A stretch of DNA of 64,000 nucleotides from Sarcomyxa edulis (Eukaryota; Basidiomycota; Agaricomycetes; Agaricales; Mycenaceae): contig QUOL01000011.1 of the NCBI GenBank assembly GCA_009761415.1, forward strand, positions 496,001-560,000, in the 5' to 3' direction. Of this stretch, positions 35,040 through 43,885 are shown in pieces. The notes below the pieces were generated by a model. It was not told the DNA's origin, did no database searches, and saw only the letters and a program-made list of their open reading frames with translations. Positions within the stretch are counted from its first letter, which is position 1. The number at the start of each line of letters is the position of its first letter. The position numbers and the translations under genes are program-made.

Positions 35040-35850
35040 TAGTGCTCTGAACAACCCTGAGCCACAAATACAATCGGAACCTCAAGCCTCTCAAGCCTCA
35101 ACGTCACAATCGAAAAGAACGAGAAAGTATCCAGACGCGTTCTGCACAGAGCCCCTAAGGCCACACCAGCCACAAACAACGCGTCGCACTATCGCAGGTG
35201 ATCTCCCTTTTCAAGGTCGCTCTCACTGCCGACTCGTCCAATGCAGTTGGGGTACCTCAGAATTGCTCGATGACCGCGAGCTTGGCAATCACTCTTCGAT
35301 AAAACCTTCATAAAGACTACGTCTCATAGTCGGGGATCCGTATCCATCGGAAGGAGGAGAAGTGGTATGGAACCCGAAGAATAACATTTCGATAATTGTA
35401 GATGATCAGATAGGGTATTATGAAGCATGCAATTCGTAGTACAACAACAACAGAACTCTAGAACACGGAAGTATATCAGAAAATATGGGATTTCAGAGTC
35501 GTGATATACGCACCTAGTGGCTCAAACATAGTATTGCCATGTTGGATCTTGTTTCCTGCCCAAGATCGTCTTCAAGTCTGCCCAATCCTTAGAGGGTGGT
35601 ACTCTCATTAAACCATCTCGTGGATCGTTTGTGGCAAGTGCGACGAAGCTCCGATATTGTCCTTTCACAAGGACAGTCCCCAACTTCGCATAGACACCTG
35701 AATCGGCCATCAACTCAGAGACTCCTGCGAAGATAGTCTGACTTCTAGACCAGCGTGAATCGTCGGGTGGAACATAGCCCTTGTGCTTAGCATACTCGAT
35801 GAGCCATTGATCTTGAACAGAGTATCCGAACATGAGGTAAGGCATATCGT
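35040..35850. repeat. Segmental duplication unit 1 (contains family A copy 4)
   Basis: Direct duplicate of 36850-37600: the same order of family A gene plus about 400 bp of its 3' flank. Shared landmarks include the segment around TCAGAATTGCTCG (35258; 36968), CTCTTCGATAA, and ACATTTCGATA (35383; 37085). The right unit is more degraded in the flank. Confidence 0.7.
35522..35845 (-). CDS. Family A small protein, copy 4
   Basis: 107 residues, intact, MPYLMFGYSVQDQWLIEYAK. The linker PPDDSRWSRSQTIFAGVSEL is shared almost exactly with copy 3, and the flanking 5' intron-like segment too, so copies 3 and 4 are close relatives. The core has DSGVYAKLGTVLVKGQYRSF and the tail WADLKTILGRKQDPTWQYYV (YYV instead of RYV). 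The conserved downstream element is present at 35429-35448. Head-to-head with copy 5, with 374 bp between the two start codons. Confidence 0.77.
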   Translation of the reverse strand: MPYLMFGYSVQDQWLIEYAKHKGYVPPDDSRWSRSQTIFAGVSELMADSGVYAKLGTVLVKGQYRSFVALATNDPRDGLMRVPPSKDWADLKTILGRKQDPTWQYYV

Positions 35851-35946
35851 ATGAATGAAAAAGCTACGTTCAAATAGACATCAAAAAAGCATCGGAATGT
35901 AGAAGGGGGGGACGTACTGGTTGACTGTGTCTAGTGTTTGAGGTGA

Positions 35947-35961
35947 CCGACTCCGAGTCGG
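35947..35961. promoter_or_regulatory. Palindrome in the shared copy 4/copy 5 promoter
   Basis: CCGACTCCGAGTCGG is a perfect 6-bp inverted repeat with a 3-bp centre, about midway in the divergent promoter of two family A genes. These two genes lack the 15-bp element seen at other copies. A dimeric-factor site is possible but unproven. Confidence 0.3.
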
Positions 35962-36219
35962 AGGTCGAGGGAGATGTTCAAGTTCGAGTCACTGTCACGG
36001 TGTCACGAAACCACTTTCACAAACAGCGCGTCAACAGCGCGTCGATAACTTGAACGTGACCATCACGAGCAAATCACGAGTTTGAAAGTCCAACCAAAGT
36101 CCAACAGTTGTCCAACTTGTGTCCAACAGTCTAAAAGGTACGTCTCCAGTCTCATACCTCCAGCTTTTCCCTACTAAAGATGGGACGAAAAATAGACCTT
36201 ACCTTCGTCTGCAGTAACG

Positions 36220-36549
36220 ATGCCATACCTCATGTTCGGATACGATGTACAAGACGAATGGCTCGTCCAATATGCCAAATTCAACGGTTTCGTTCCACGT
36301 AGCAGATCTTCTTCCCCCAGAAGCGACGCGATTCTTGCAGGGGTCGGCAGATTGATGTTGGAATCGGGAGTCTATGGCGACGCGAAATTGGGGACCGTCC
36401 TTGTGAAAGGAGAATATCGGAGCTTCATCGCACTCGCCACGAACGATCCTCGAGACGGTCTGATGATGAAACCTTCTCCAGAGGCATGGGCGGACCTGAA
36501 GACGCTTTTGGGCACGGATAAAGAGCCAAGATGGCGTCGTTATGTTTGA
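36220..36549 (+). CDS. Family A small protein, copy 5
   Basis: 109 residues, intact and in the opposite orientation to its neighbours. It starts MPYLMFGYDVQDEWLVQYAK. The linker RSRSSSPRSDAILAGVGRLM is Ser-rich and unlike the others; the tail WADLKTLLGTDKEPRWRRYV carries TDK instead of RK. A CTGCAG acceptor sits just before the ATG, supporting a 5'UTR intron. The downstream element is present in a weaker form at 36632-36651. Confidence 0.76.
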   Translation: MPYLMFGYDVQDEWLVQYAKFNGFVPRSRSSSPRSDAILAGVGRLMLESGVYGDAKLGTVLVKGEYRSFIALATNDPRDGLMMKPSPEAWADLKTLLGTDKEPRWRRYV

Positions 36550-36708
36550 GCCCCCGAATGTCCCGTGCGTACATGTTGTCTCCACTGTTATCTCAATTTT
36601 CATGCCCCGTATTTTGTACAGCCCTGCTATCTTTATCGTGCTATGGATTGCATACATACCCTGATATCATTTATATTTTCATTTTCGCCTCTCGAGGATC
36701 AAGTTCTC

Positions 36709-36800
36709 TCTTGCATGACAGTTCGAACGAAGGTGGGACCTGGAAGTCGCCAGTCAGAGTCTCGTCTGTATTCGCACTGTCAATCGGACACCTTGATGAA
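36709..36800 (-). pseudogene. Fragment matching the ALE1 C-terminal end
   Basis: About 33 bp here (TCGAACGAAGGTGGGACCTG and the bases after it) match the 3' end of the ALE1 gene at 39823-39858 with one mismatch. On the minus strand this reads GDFQVPPSFE, against GNFQVPPSFD in ALE1. No other ALE1 part is nearby, so it is a displaced tail fragment. Confidence 0.55.
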
Positions 36801-36849
36801 GAAACTGAGTCGATGCCTGACGTTGCATGAATAGTAGACATATTGTATC

Positions 36850-37600
36850 TGGAGTTCTGAACAATCCGGAAGACCAACCGACCCCCACAAATTCAATTGG
36901 AACCTCAACGTTCAGCGTTCAAAGTCAAAGTCGAACTGAAAGAAAGAGTATCTAGATGCAATGCCTCAGAATTGCTCGTTGACTGCGAGCTTGGCGGTAA
37001 CTCTTCGATAAGACCCCTTTGAAGACTACGTCTCGTCGAAAATCTTATCCATTGGAAGGAGAAATGGTTTGGAACCCAAATAATGACATTTCGATAGTTG
37101 TAGATGATTAGATAGAAGAAAAGAAGATGATGAGGGAATGGGTATATATGAAGCATGCAATTTGTGGTACAACATCAACAGCTCTTGAACACGGAAGTAT
37201 ATCAGCTAAGATGTGATGTCAGAGTCGTGATTTACGCACCTAGTGGCTCAAACATAGCGTTGCCATGTTGGATCTTGTTTTCTGCCCAAGATCGTCTTCA
37301 AGTCTGCCCATTCTTTAGAGGGTGGTACGGTCATCAAGCCGTCTCCTGGGTCGTTCGTAGCCAATGCAATGAAGCTTCTATATTCTCCTTTCATGAGGAC
37401 AGTGCCCAATTTTGCATGGACTCCCGAGTCAGCCATTAACACGGAGACCCCTGCGAAGATTGCTTCGCTTCTAGACCAGCTTGAATCGTCGCGCATAACA
37501 TAACCGCGGTGTTTGGCATACTGGAAGAGCCACTCGTCTTGGACTGCGTAGCCGAACATTAGGTATGGCATCTTAAGAGAGGATGAAGTTCTACAGTTCA
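36850..37600. repeat. Segmental duplication unit 2 (contains family A copy 6)
   Basis: Partner of 35040-35850 in the same orientation. It includes copy 6 and a 3' flank that has accumulated small deletions relative to unit 1. Together with copies 1/2 this shows repeated local duplication as the source of the cluster. Confidence 0.7.
37248..37571 (-). CDS. Family A small protein, copy 6 (head-to-head with family B1)
   Basis: 107 residues from the conserved MPYLMFGYAVQDEWLFQYAK; an upstream in-frame codon (37601) would add ten residues not seen in the other copies. Core MADSGVHAKLGTVLMKGEYR and tail WADLKTILGRKQDPTWQRYV, with NDPGDGLM in place of NDPRDGLM. The 15-bp element lies 193 bp upstream. 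The next gene on the other side (38391, plus) is family B1, 819 bp away, the same pairing as at 52.3/53.2 kb. Confidence 0.77.
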   Translation of the reverse strand: MPYLMFGYAVQDEWLFQYAKHRGYVMRDDSSWSRSEAIFAGVSVLMADSGVHAKLGTVLMKGEYRSFIALATNDPGDGLMTVPPSKEWADLKTILGRKQDPTWQRYV

Positions 37601-37763
37601 ACCGAAGATATCAGCAGCAACCTCAGAGTACAGGAAGAGAGACGTACTTATTGTGAGTGATAGAATGTGGTGGATCGTGGTGAGGATAGTGGTCAACGTT
37701 CACTTTTGCGAATTGTTTGAGTCAGTCACGTTCATGTTGAGTTCGCCTTTTGAAGGTCCGCTA

Positions 37764-37778
37764 CCTCGGCATCTCGGC
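37764..37778 (-). promoter_or_regulatory. 15-bp family A upstream element, copy 6
   Basis: GCCGAGATGCCGAGG in gene orientation; near end 193 bp before the copy 6 start codon. Identical to the copy 2 and copy 7 elements. Confidence 0.55.
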
Positions 37779-38390
37779 ATATCATATAATCATCACTTGG
37801 CTCCCAGGAACGTTCTCCGTCAGCCATCCCAATCAAATCCCAATCGTCAGTCCAGCCGAACGTCCAAGAACTTTCGCTTTCAACATATTAGACGAGCAAA
37901 AACATCAAATATTCTGCGCATCTACTCACTCCACCCTACTGACCGAAATCACCCTTGATTGGGCATTGAATATATCAAATAATACTGGCTTCAATCGCAC
38001 TAGCATTTTTGGCATTTTTCAGGTCCCGAGACATTAACCGCTCTTCCTGTGGCCTTGCTTGCCTACAGACGTCTCAATGACGCTGAATCTGCCGCTCGGA
38101 TCATCCTTGGGATCATCCCCACCTCCCCTGGACGTGTCAGGTATGATTCACCAATCAGCTAAATGCGATTGCACTCTCTGCACGCTCACAGTGTTTCACT
38201 TCTCCGGCCCTTCACTCTAATCACCAGAAAAATGCACTTCTGATTACGTTCTAGGCCCAGTGACTGGTACTTTGAATGTCAGATTTGCCCGGCTGTGTTG
38301 TTTTTCACGGGCCACTTTTTGTAATCGAGTGGCACCTGGCCGCTTTATAAAGCATACCACTCCTCTCATCTTGTTCGAACTCAAACTATC

Positions 38391-39482
38391 ATGGCCCGAC
38401 CCAGCTTCCTTTTGCCAACTGTCACTAACGGCGACAAAGTCCTCCTCAAATATCTTCAAAGTTTCGGTTTCTCTCGAACTGCCAATCCGCACAACCTAGA
38501 ACTACCATGGTATGGCACTTGGAATCACACCCTCCAACTTCTTGTACGAGGCACACCCGCTCTCTTTGTCGCTCCCCAGTATCCTCTCAGGTTCATAAAG
38601 GACGAGGATGAAGATCCAACGCAACCCGAGACTAACCAAGATGGCGTACTGCCGGACCTGGAGAACAACGACGATCGCATTGTGGAGGTCGCTCTTGAAG
38701 CCGACGATGACGATGACGAGATCGAACTCAACATCGATCCCAACGTCGATCCCGACACCGATTCAGTCAGCGATACCGCAGCTCCCCCTTCCCCTGACCT
38801 TGTGCGTACCTTCTTGTTCGGGATAGACAACTCGGAAGACGATTGTCAGGATGCGGATCTCTCTATGGTCACCACCTCTTCCCGAGACACGTCCTCCCGC
38901 ATTACAGATTTCGCCATCATATTCCTTATCGCGCGGAACGTGGTAGGACGAACTATTTTCTACGAAGGATGGAAAATATTGTTCTTTTGGATACCCATCA
39001 TCATAGAGATAAAACGGTTCCCTAGCCGGAGTCTTTCGGGTGTGGCATTGAAAAATGCATTGTTAACCAAGATACGGGAGGCCCGAACGGCCGCCATAAT
39101 CCAGGCATTGCATCTATTCCAAGGCCATCCTCAACAGAAGTCGGTCGTCATTGTCGCTGCTTCGGGACCGTTTTGGTCATACACGTTTCTCAAACGCTCG
39201 AAGGCTTTGGGCAGCTATGAATATATGAATTGGATTAGAGGGGTCCACCAGCCAGATAGGCCTTCCCTTGGACTTACCCTCCAATGGAGCAATGTCGTCC
39301 AGCTCAACACCCTTCTATCCGATAATAGGCTCGAGGCCATGCGCAGATACCTCGTCGATTTCGTGGCCAAACGCATCAAAGCTACGTTGTGGCTTGGGAT
39401 TTTCACGACCTCGATTTTGGTTCTTGTGCTTGTGCTCACCTTGCAACTCGCTTTCCTCTCGGTGTTTATGATCTCTGGATAG
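38391..39482 (+). CDS. Family B membrane protein B1 (unknown function)
   Basis: Not recognised; paralogue of the gene at 51223-52296. 363 residues, one exon, ATG at 38391. The head is soluble and strongly shared with B2 (VLLKYLQSFGFSRTANPHN, LELPWYGTWNH, APQYPLRFIKDEDEDPTQPE). A very acidic variable middle follows (EADDDDDEIELNIDPN), then ITDFAIIFLIARNVVGRTIF leading into a hydrophobic segment (ILFFWIPIIIEIK), then KRFPSRSLSGVAL, the VVIVAASGPFWSY motif, and a C-terminal membrane span (LGIFTTSILVLVLVLTLQLA). It looks like a one- or two-span membrane protein with its bulk in the cytoplasm. A TATA-like TTTATAAAG is about 50 bp before the start. Confidence 0.82.
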   Translation: MARPSFLLPTVTNGDKVLLKYLQSFGFSRTANPHNLELPWYGTWNHTLQLLVRGTPALFVAPQYPLRFIKDEDEDPTQPETNQDGVLPDLENNDDRIVEVALEADDDDDEIELNIDPNVDPDTDSVSDTAAPPSPDLVRTFLFGIDNSEDDCQDADLSMVTTSSRDTSSRITDFAIIFLIARNVVGRTIFYEGWKILFFWIPIIIEIKRFPSRSLSGVALKNALLTKIREARTAAIIQALHLFQGHPQQKSVVIVAASGPFWSYTFLKRSKALGSYEYMNWIRGVHQPDRPSLGLTLQWSNVVQLNTLLSDNRLEAMRRYLVDFVAKRIKATLWLGIFTTSILVLVLVLTLQLAFLSVFMISG

Positions 39483-39799
39483 GAAATCAGGTTCACGGGG
39501 AGAAGTAAATGGAATGAAAGTAGAGGTTTTCTTTAAATGATTGAGACAAAAACCTATGTACGGTCGTCTCAATTGTACATCGTATCCAGTTTCATCTTCA
39601 ATTGCCGAGAATCGAGTTTTCTTCCGAGGTACAACGATGCTTTCGAAACACCTAAGTCGCATACAGCTTTCTGGACGTGACATACTGTCAAGTCCCTTTC
39701 AATGCTGTCTCTTCGTTCAAGGACGGTCATGATCGTAAACTAGATTGAGCAAAATAAGTCATCCTCATAGACACCACATCGGTGTCCATGTGCACTAGT

Positions 39800-41776
39800 T
39801 TAATTTTTTGGGGGAACCAACTGGTCGAACGAAGGTGGGACCTGGAAGTTGCCAGTCGGTGTCGAAGTGCCACTGACGCTAGGCGTCACGCCAGTCTTGA
39901 CCTTGCCCAAGCTGTCCTGTTGCATTTTCCTACACATCTTCTGTCCTCCTGAATAGAAAAACACGAGCCCTCCGCCGATGATGATATGTCCGTACCACCC
40001 TAAACGACTCCAGGCGGTTATGGAGTTGTGTATGGTGAGCAACATGAATGGGGAAGCAGCGTAGTTGAGAATCAGAATCGACACTACGGTGCCGAGGAGA
40101 TCGTAGATGCGCTTGTAGGTCGAGGGTGGAGCCCCAGCTTCTGGGAGGAGCAAGGGACGAACGTTGGATCGTACGAGTCGAGCGACAGTGGTGATGAATC
40201 CACCGAAGATGAACGTTAGGTAGTAGCCTGGTGAAACTCCGTGCTGTTTGACTATTAGAATACATAATGACTTCTAGAGATGCTATAGTACTCACCCAGA
40301 AGGCACTGGTAGCGAATGTGATCATGCTGCTCTTGAATCCAGCCTTCTTTCCCTTGGGTGTCACGCGTTTGTAAATACATTCGCGAAGCCAGATGTTGGT
40401 TTTCATATTCCACGAGTCAAGAAGAACCTTGAAGTTGGATGGGAATTCGATCTCGAGCACTTTTACGTTGGCTGCACCTTCCCAGAGGGATGCTCCAGAA
40501 GGGCTGAAACCGGTAAAGCCGAGTCCAGTGAGGATGCTAGCACCCTAGAGCGAAGTCAGGATACAATACAGATGACCCAGAAGGGAGGCTTTACCTCTGT
40601 GAGTGTCCAGATAGCATAGTATTTGGCCCGTTCAAAGAATCCACAGACTTGGAAAAGAAGAATTCTGAACAATGTCAGTCGTCATCGAGCTCCTCTTGAA
40701 CCATCGACATACCGACGGATCAAGCCCATGGAAGTGAACGAAGTGTCCAACGCGATGCTGTAGTTGTATTGAGCTCCCAAAACGACGTAAGTACCGAGAT
40801 ACAATAGGCCAGTGAGCATTTTGCGGTATGCGACGCGCTTTCGGCCAAGTGGGACAGCGCGACCGGGTTTCGTTTTTCCGTTGGCCGACTTGAACAGAGT
40901 CTCGTTAATGAGATCCATATATTCGGAAAAGTCAAGGTAGGGTCCGACGAGAATTCCTGGGAAATAGAATCTGGGGTGTGTGATTAGACACTGCACCCGA
41001 GTTGTGGAAAAGATGGAAACAAGAATAACTCACGAGTATCCCAAGAATTCGAGGAAGCTGGGATATTCGACTACGCGTCGAGATAGTTGCCATTTGTCAA
41101 GGTCCTGATGATGAAACCAAGATTGGTCAGATAACTGATATATTTAAATGATTTGCACGCGTACCTCTGAAGGCCTTCGTCCATCCCATACATTCCACGC
41201 AAAGGTCGTGAGTTTCATCGTCAAAACCATCTGAGGGCCTGTAACCTCCAACGTTTCATATGAAAGGTTATATACGGCGCGTATGACATGGCTTGAGAAC
41301 AAATAAAGTTCAAGAATTGAAACAGGCGCGAAAGCAGTATAGCGACGTACTTGATCGTCAAGTGTCCCATAACAAAACTACAGGGAAATTCAGTCAATTT
41401 TATACAGACCTCAGACCCATATCTACTCACACAAAAACAATCCACGGCATTTTGGGAGATCGAACATAGTACGCGATGAGGTAAGTCCCCAGCACGCTCA
41501 AAAAGAGTTGCAAGAATGCAGTGTAGAGTTTGAGAACGGGAAAGAAGAATAGCAGTGTAACTCCAAGGTTGAATAGATGTTTCAAGTGTGGATGAGAAGA
41601 GGGAATGCGAATGAAGAGACTTCCAAGTGGGTATGCCACCAAAAGGCAAGTGATGAGCTGAATGGCATGGCCCCCTCGATCAGCGGTGCGCGTCCAGCGA
41701 GGTCGAAAGAACACACCTTGATTTGGTCAACAGACGCACCCACCGCTGAAGCCAACGGCAAAAACAGAGCATCCAT
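39800..41776 (-). CDS. ALE1: Lysophospholipid acyltransferase, MBOAT family
   Basis: ER membrane O-acyltransferase that re-acylates lysophospholipids. The start at 41776 (MDALFLPLASAVGASVDQIK) joins through short introns to several membrane segments (HLFNLGVTLLFFFPVLKLYT). Then follow the family region FYFPGILVGPYLDFSEYMDL, RKMLTGLLYLGTYVVLGAQY, and the MBOAT core NMKTNIWLRECIYKRVTPKG with SSMITFATSAFWHGVSPGYY, whose His in FWHG is the catalytic residue. The C-terminus is IIIGGGLVFFYSGGQKMC and a soluble Ser/Thr tail ending DQLVPPKN. About nine exons. The opening motifs place it with fungal ALE1/LPT1 rather than sterol acyltransferases. A tail fragment is duplicated at 36.7 kb. Confidence 0.88.
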
Positions 41777-42036
41777 GGCCGACAAACGAACAACGAACAA
41801 GAGAGAATGAGGACAACGTAACAAATTTTAAGCTGGGGGAACCGAGCTTCCCCAATTTTGAGTTTTGCCGCCGGTTCCAAATATGGGTCGTGTCGTTCAG
41901 AACTTCGGGAGAACACCAGTAACAGAAACAATTGGACATTGAAGGTTGAATGTATTGCAGACAGAGAAAAACTATCGATTCGTAGCTGTAAAAACACATC
42001 TCGGGGTATGGAGTAAACTACAACTGGACGAGGCCC

Positions 42037-42980
42037 TTAGACCTGGGGATACGGACTTTGTGCGGGATGGGGAACACTTTGAAGACTCGGCTGCACCTGA
42101 TGCCCAGTGGGAGGATAAGATGTTGCATGACCCGCTACATCTGTCTTCTCAAACTGGGGGGCAGAAGTTCCAACATTCGTCCCACTACGGGGCGCCAAGA
42201 AGTCTGTCTCTCTGACTGAGGAAGTCCACACGCGGTGGCCACGGTTAGCTCCAATGAGCGCAAACACGAACAGTGTGATAGTGTATGCCAGGACTATTGA
42301 CGAGTAAAGCAATCAGTCATAGCACTACCTCGAGTCTTGCCGGTACTCACGAATGATCCAATTGAGGAAAGAAAACGCTTCAATAGCAGAGAATTCGTGG
42401 CATGCTGTATTGATATCGGCTGTATGTATATGGATCAGCTATGGAAGTGATTCTCAACTGTCGAAGGACTCACAGTTTATGTAGTCGCATGAACTGCCAA
42501 AGAAATTGATGTTTGCGGCCAAGGCCCCAGTCGTGAGCCATAGGACCCAAAGGACACCTTGTCATGATTTGATACTTCAAGACCGAGCCGAGAAAACCGT
42601 ATGGAGTACCTACCGAGCCAGGAAAGCTCAACAACCACCATCGAGGTAAATGCACCCTTCCGCAAAAAGTCGACAGCAATCCTGCCAAATGCCACTTGGT
42701 AAGAACAGCTTCGGATAGAGGTGTAGATATACTAACAGTACGGGGAACGTCAAGAGCGTAAGAATTGAAACTGCGATCCCCATCGCCGCAAATACAAAAT
42801 ATCCATCGAAGAAGCGTTCCGTCAGGGAGGTCAAGTGAGCGCTCAGTGCTAGAACAATCACTGCGAACACTAGAACCGTAGCTATATATGGATACATGGT
42901 CAGACATACGCCAAACGATAGGCACGCGCAGAAATTCACGTACCTAAAGTGATCAATCGGATGAGGGAAAGCAAAGCCAT
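42037..42980 (-). CDS. MARVEL-like four-span membrane protein
   Basis: Small integral membrane protein with the MARVEL layout. Exon 1 from 42980 reads MALLSLIRLITL and is spliced after a GTACGT donor to ATVLVFAVIVLALSAHLTSL (span 1). Then come YFVFAAMGIAVSILTLLTFP (span 2), FTSMVVVELSWL joined to VLWVLWLTTGALAANINFFG (span 3), SSCDYIN, an extracellular-type loop with Cys (DINTACHEFSAIEAFSFLNW), and LAYTITLFVFALIGANRG (span 4). The tail is soluble, Pro/Ser-rich, ending SPYPQV. The W/TGALA-A-x-C pattern before span 4 is typical of fungal MARVEL proteins. A role in plasma-membrane domains is a family-level inference. Confidence 0.78.
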
Positions 42981-42999
42981 GGAGGATAATCGTCAGTGA

Positions 43000-43885
43000 G
43001 CTGGAAGGAGGGTTCAAATGACAATGCTGAGCGCTGAACGTTCGACCTTTTTCTTATACCTTGGCTTTTGACATTTATCAGGGTCAATCGGAAATCGTTC
43101 GGAACCCGATTTAATTATTACCTTGCAGGTCAGTCCCTGTGTGCCTGATTAACGCTAGAACCGGCTTATGGCGGTGCTAGCGGTGTCTTGAAGTTGCAAG
43201 TGTGCGACTAGATAAGCGTACTAGGGTTCTTGATACTTGTAGACATCTGTGTTCTAGCGTCGGACGCGAGCATGAATATCTCAATTAGGTGGAATGGAGG
43301 GAGAAGACCTACCTGCGCGCTTGCAGTTCTAGGTGACAGTCCGAGGACGTCGTTCAGTGTAGGTCGACCCGATCCGATCACCTGCATGCAGGACCAATAC
43401 CAATGCATCGCCTCTTGTTCAATCAAACCACTTAAGGAAACACATCCTCAAGCTTGGAGAGGCTTGGAGGCTAAGCGGTGTATACGATATACCCTATCAT
43501 TTTTACGTCGAGTCACATCGAGGAAATCTGGAGGCAGGATAGTAGCGGAACTGTCAAAGCACGTCAACTGATCTTATCAAAAAGCCTTTAGTGATACGGC
43601 AATACGGTATCTATAAAGACATGAGGCAAGAGCTGTGAGCCTTGGCAAAATTCAGGACGAAGATTCCGACAAGACGCACCTTGTATTTTAGAGCAGCTAC
43701 GACTTCAACTATTAAACGATGTTAGAAGTACATACAGTGACTGAGAAGAAAAGAGCGGCTGGCGCTGGACATATCATAGCGTAAAGAGTATTGAGGTCCG
43801 GCCTATGGCGTCCACGCCTCGTCCCATCCACAAACTATCCTGGACCATATTATACGTATGGCCTCTGGCATGCTGTTTGCATCCA
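43000..43885. other. Gene-free spacer
   Basis: About 880 bp between the MARVEL-like start and the stop of the Ser/Thr-rich gene. The one longer plus-strand frame (43230-43571) has no ATG at its start, no motif and no neighbouring exons. I see nothing else. Confidence 0.4.

Noticed and set aside
43230..43571. 113-codon plus frame in the 43-kb spacer
   Set aside because: No ATG start, no motif, no splice partners.
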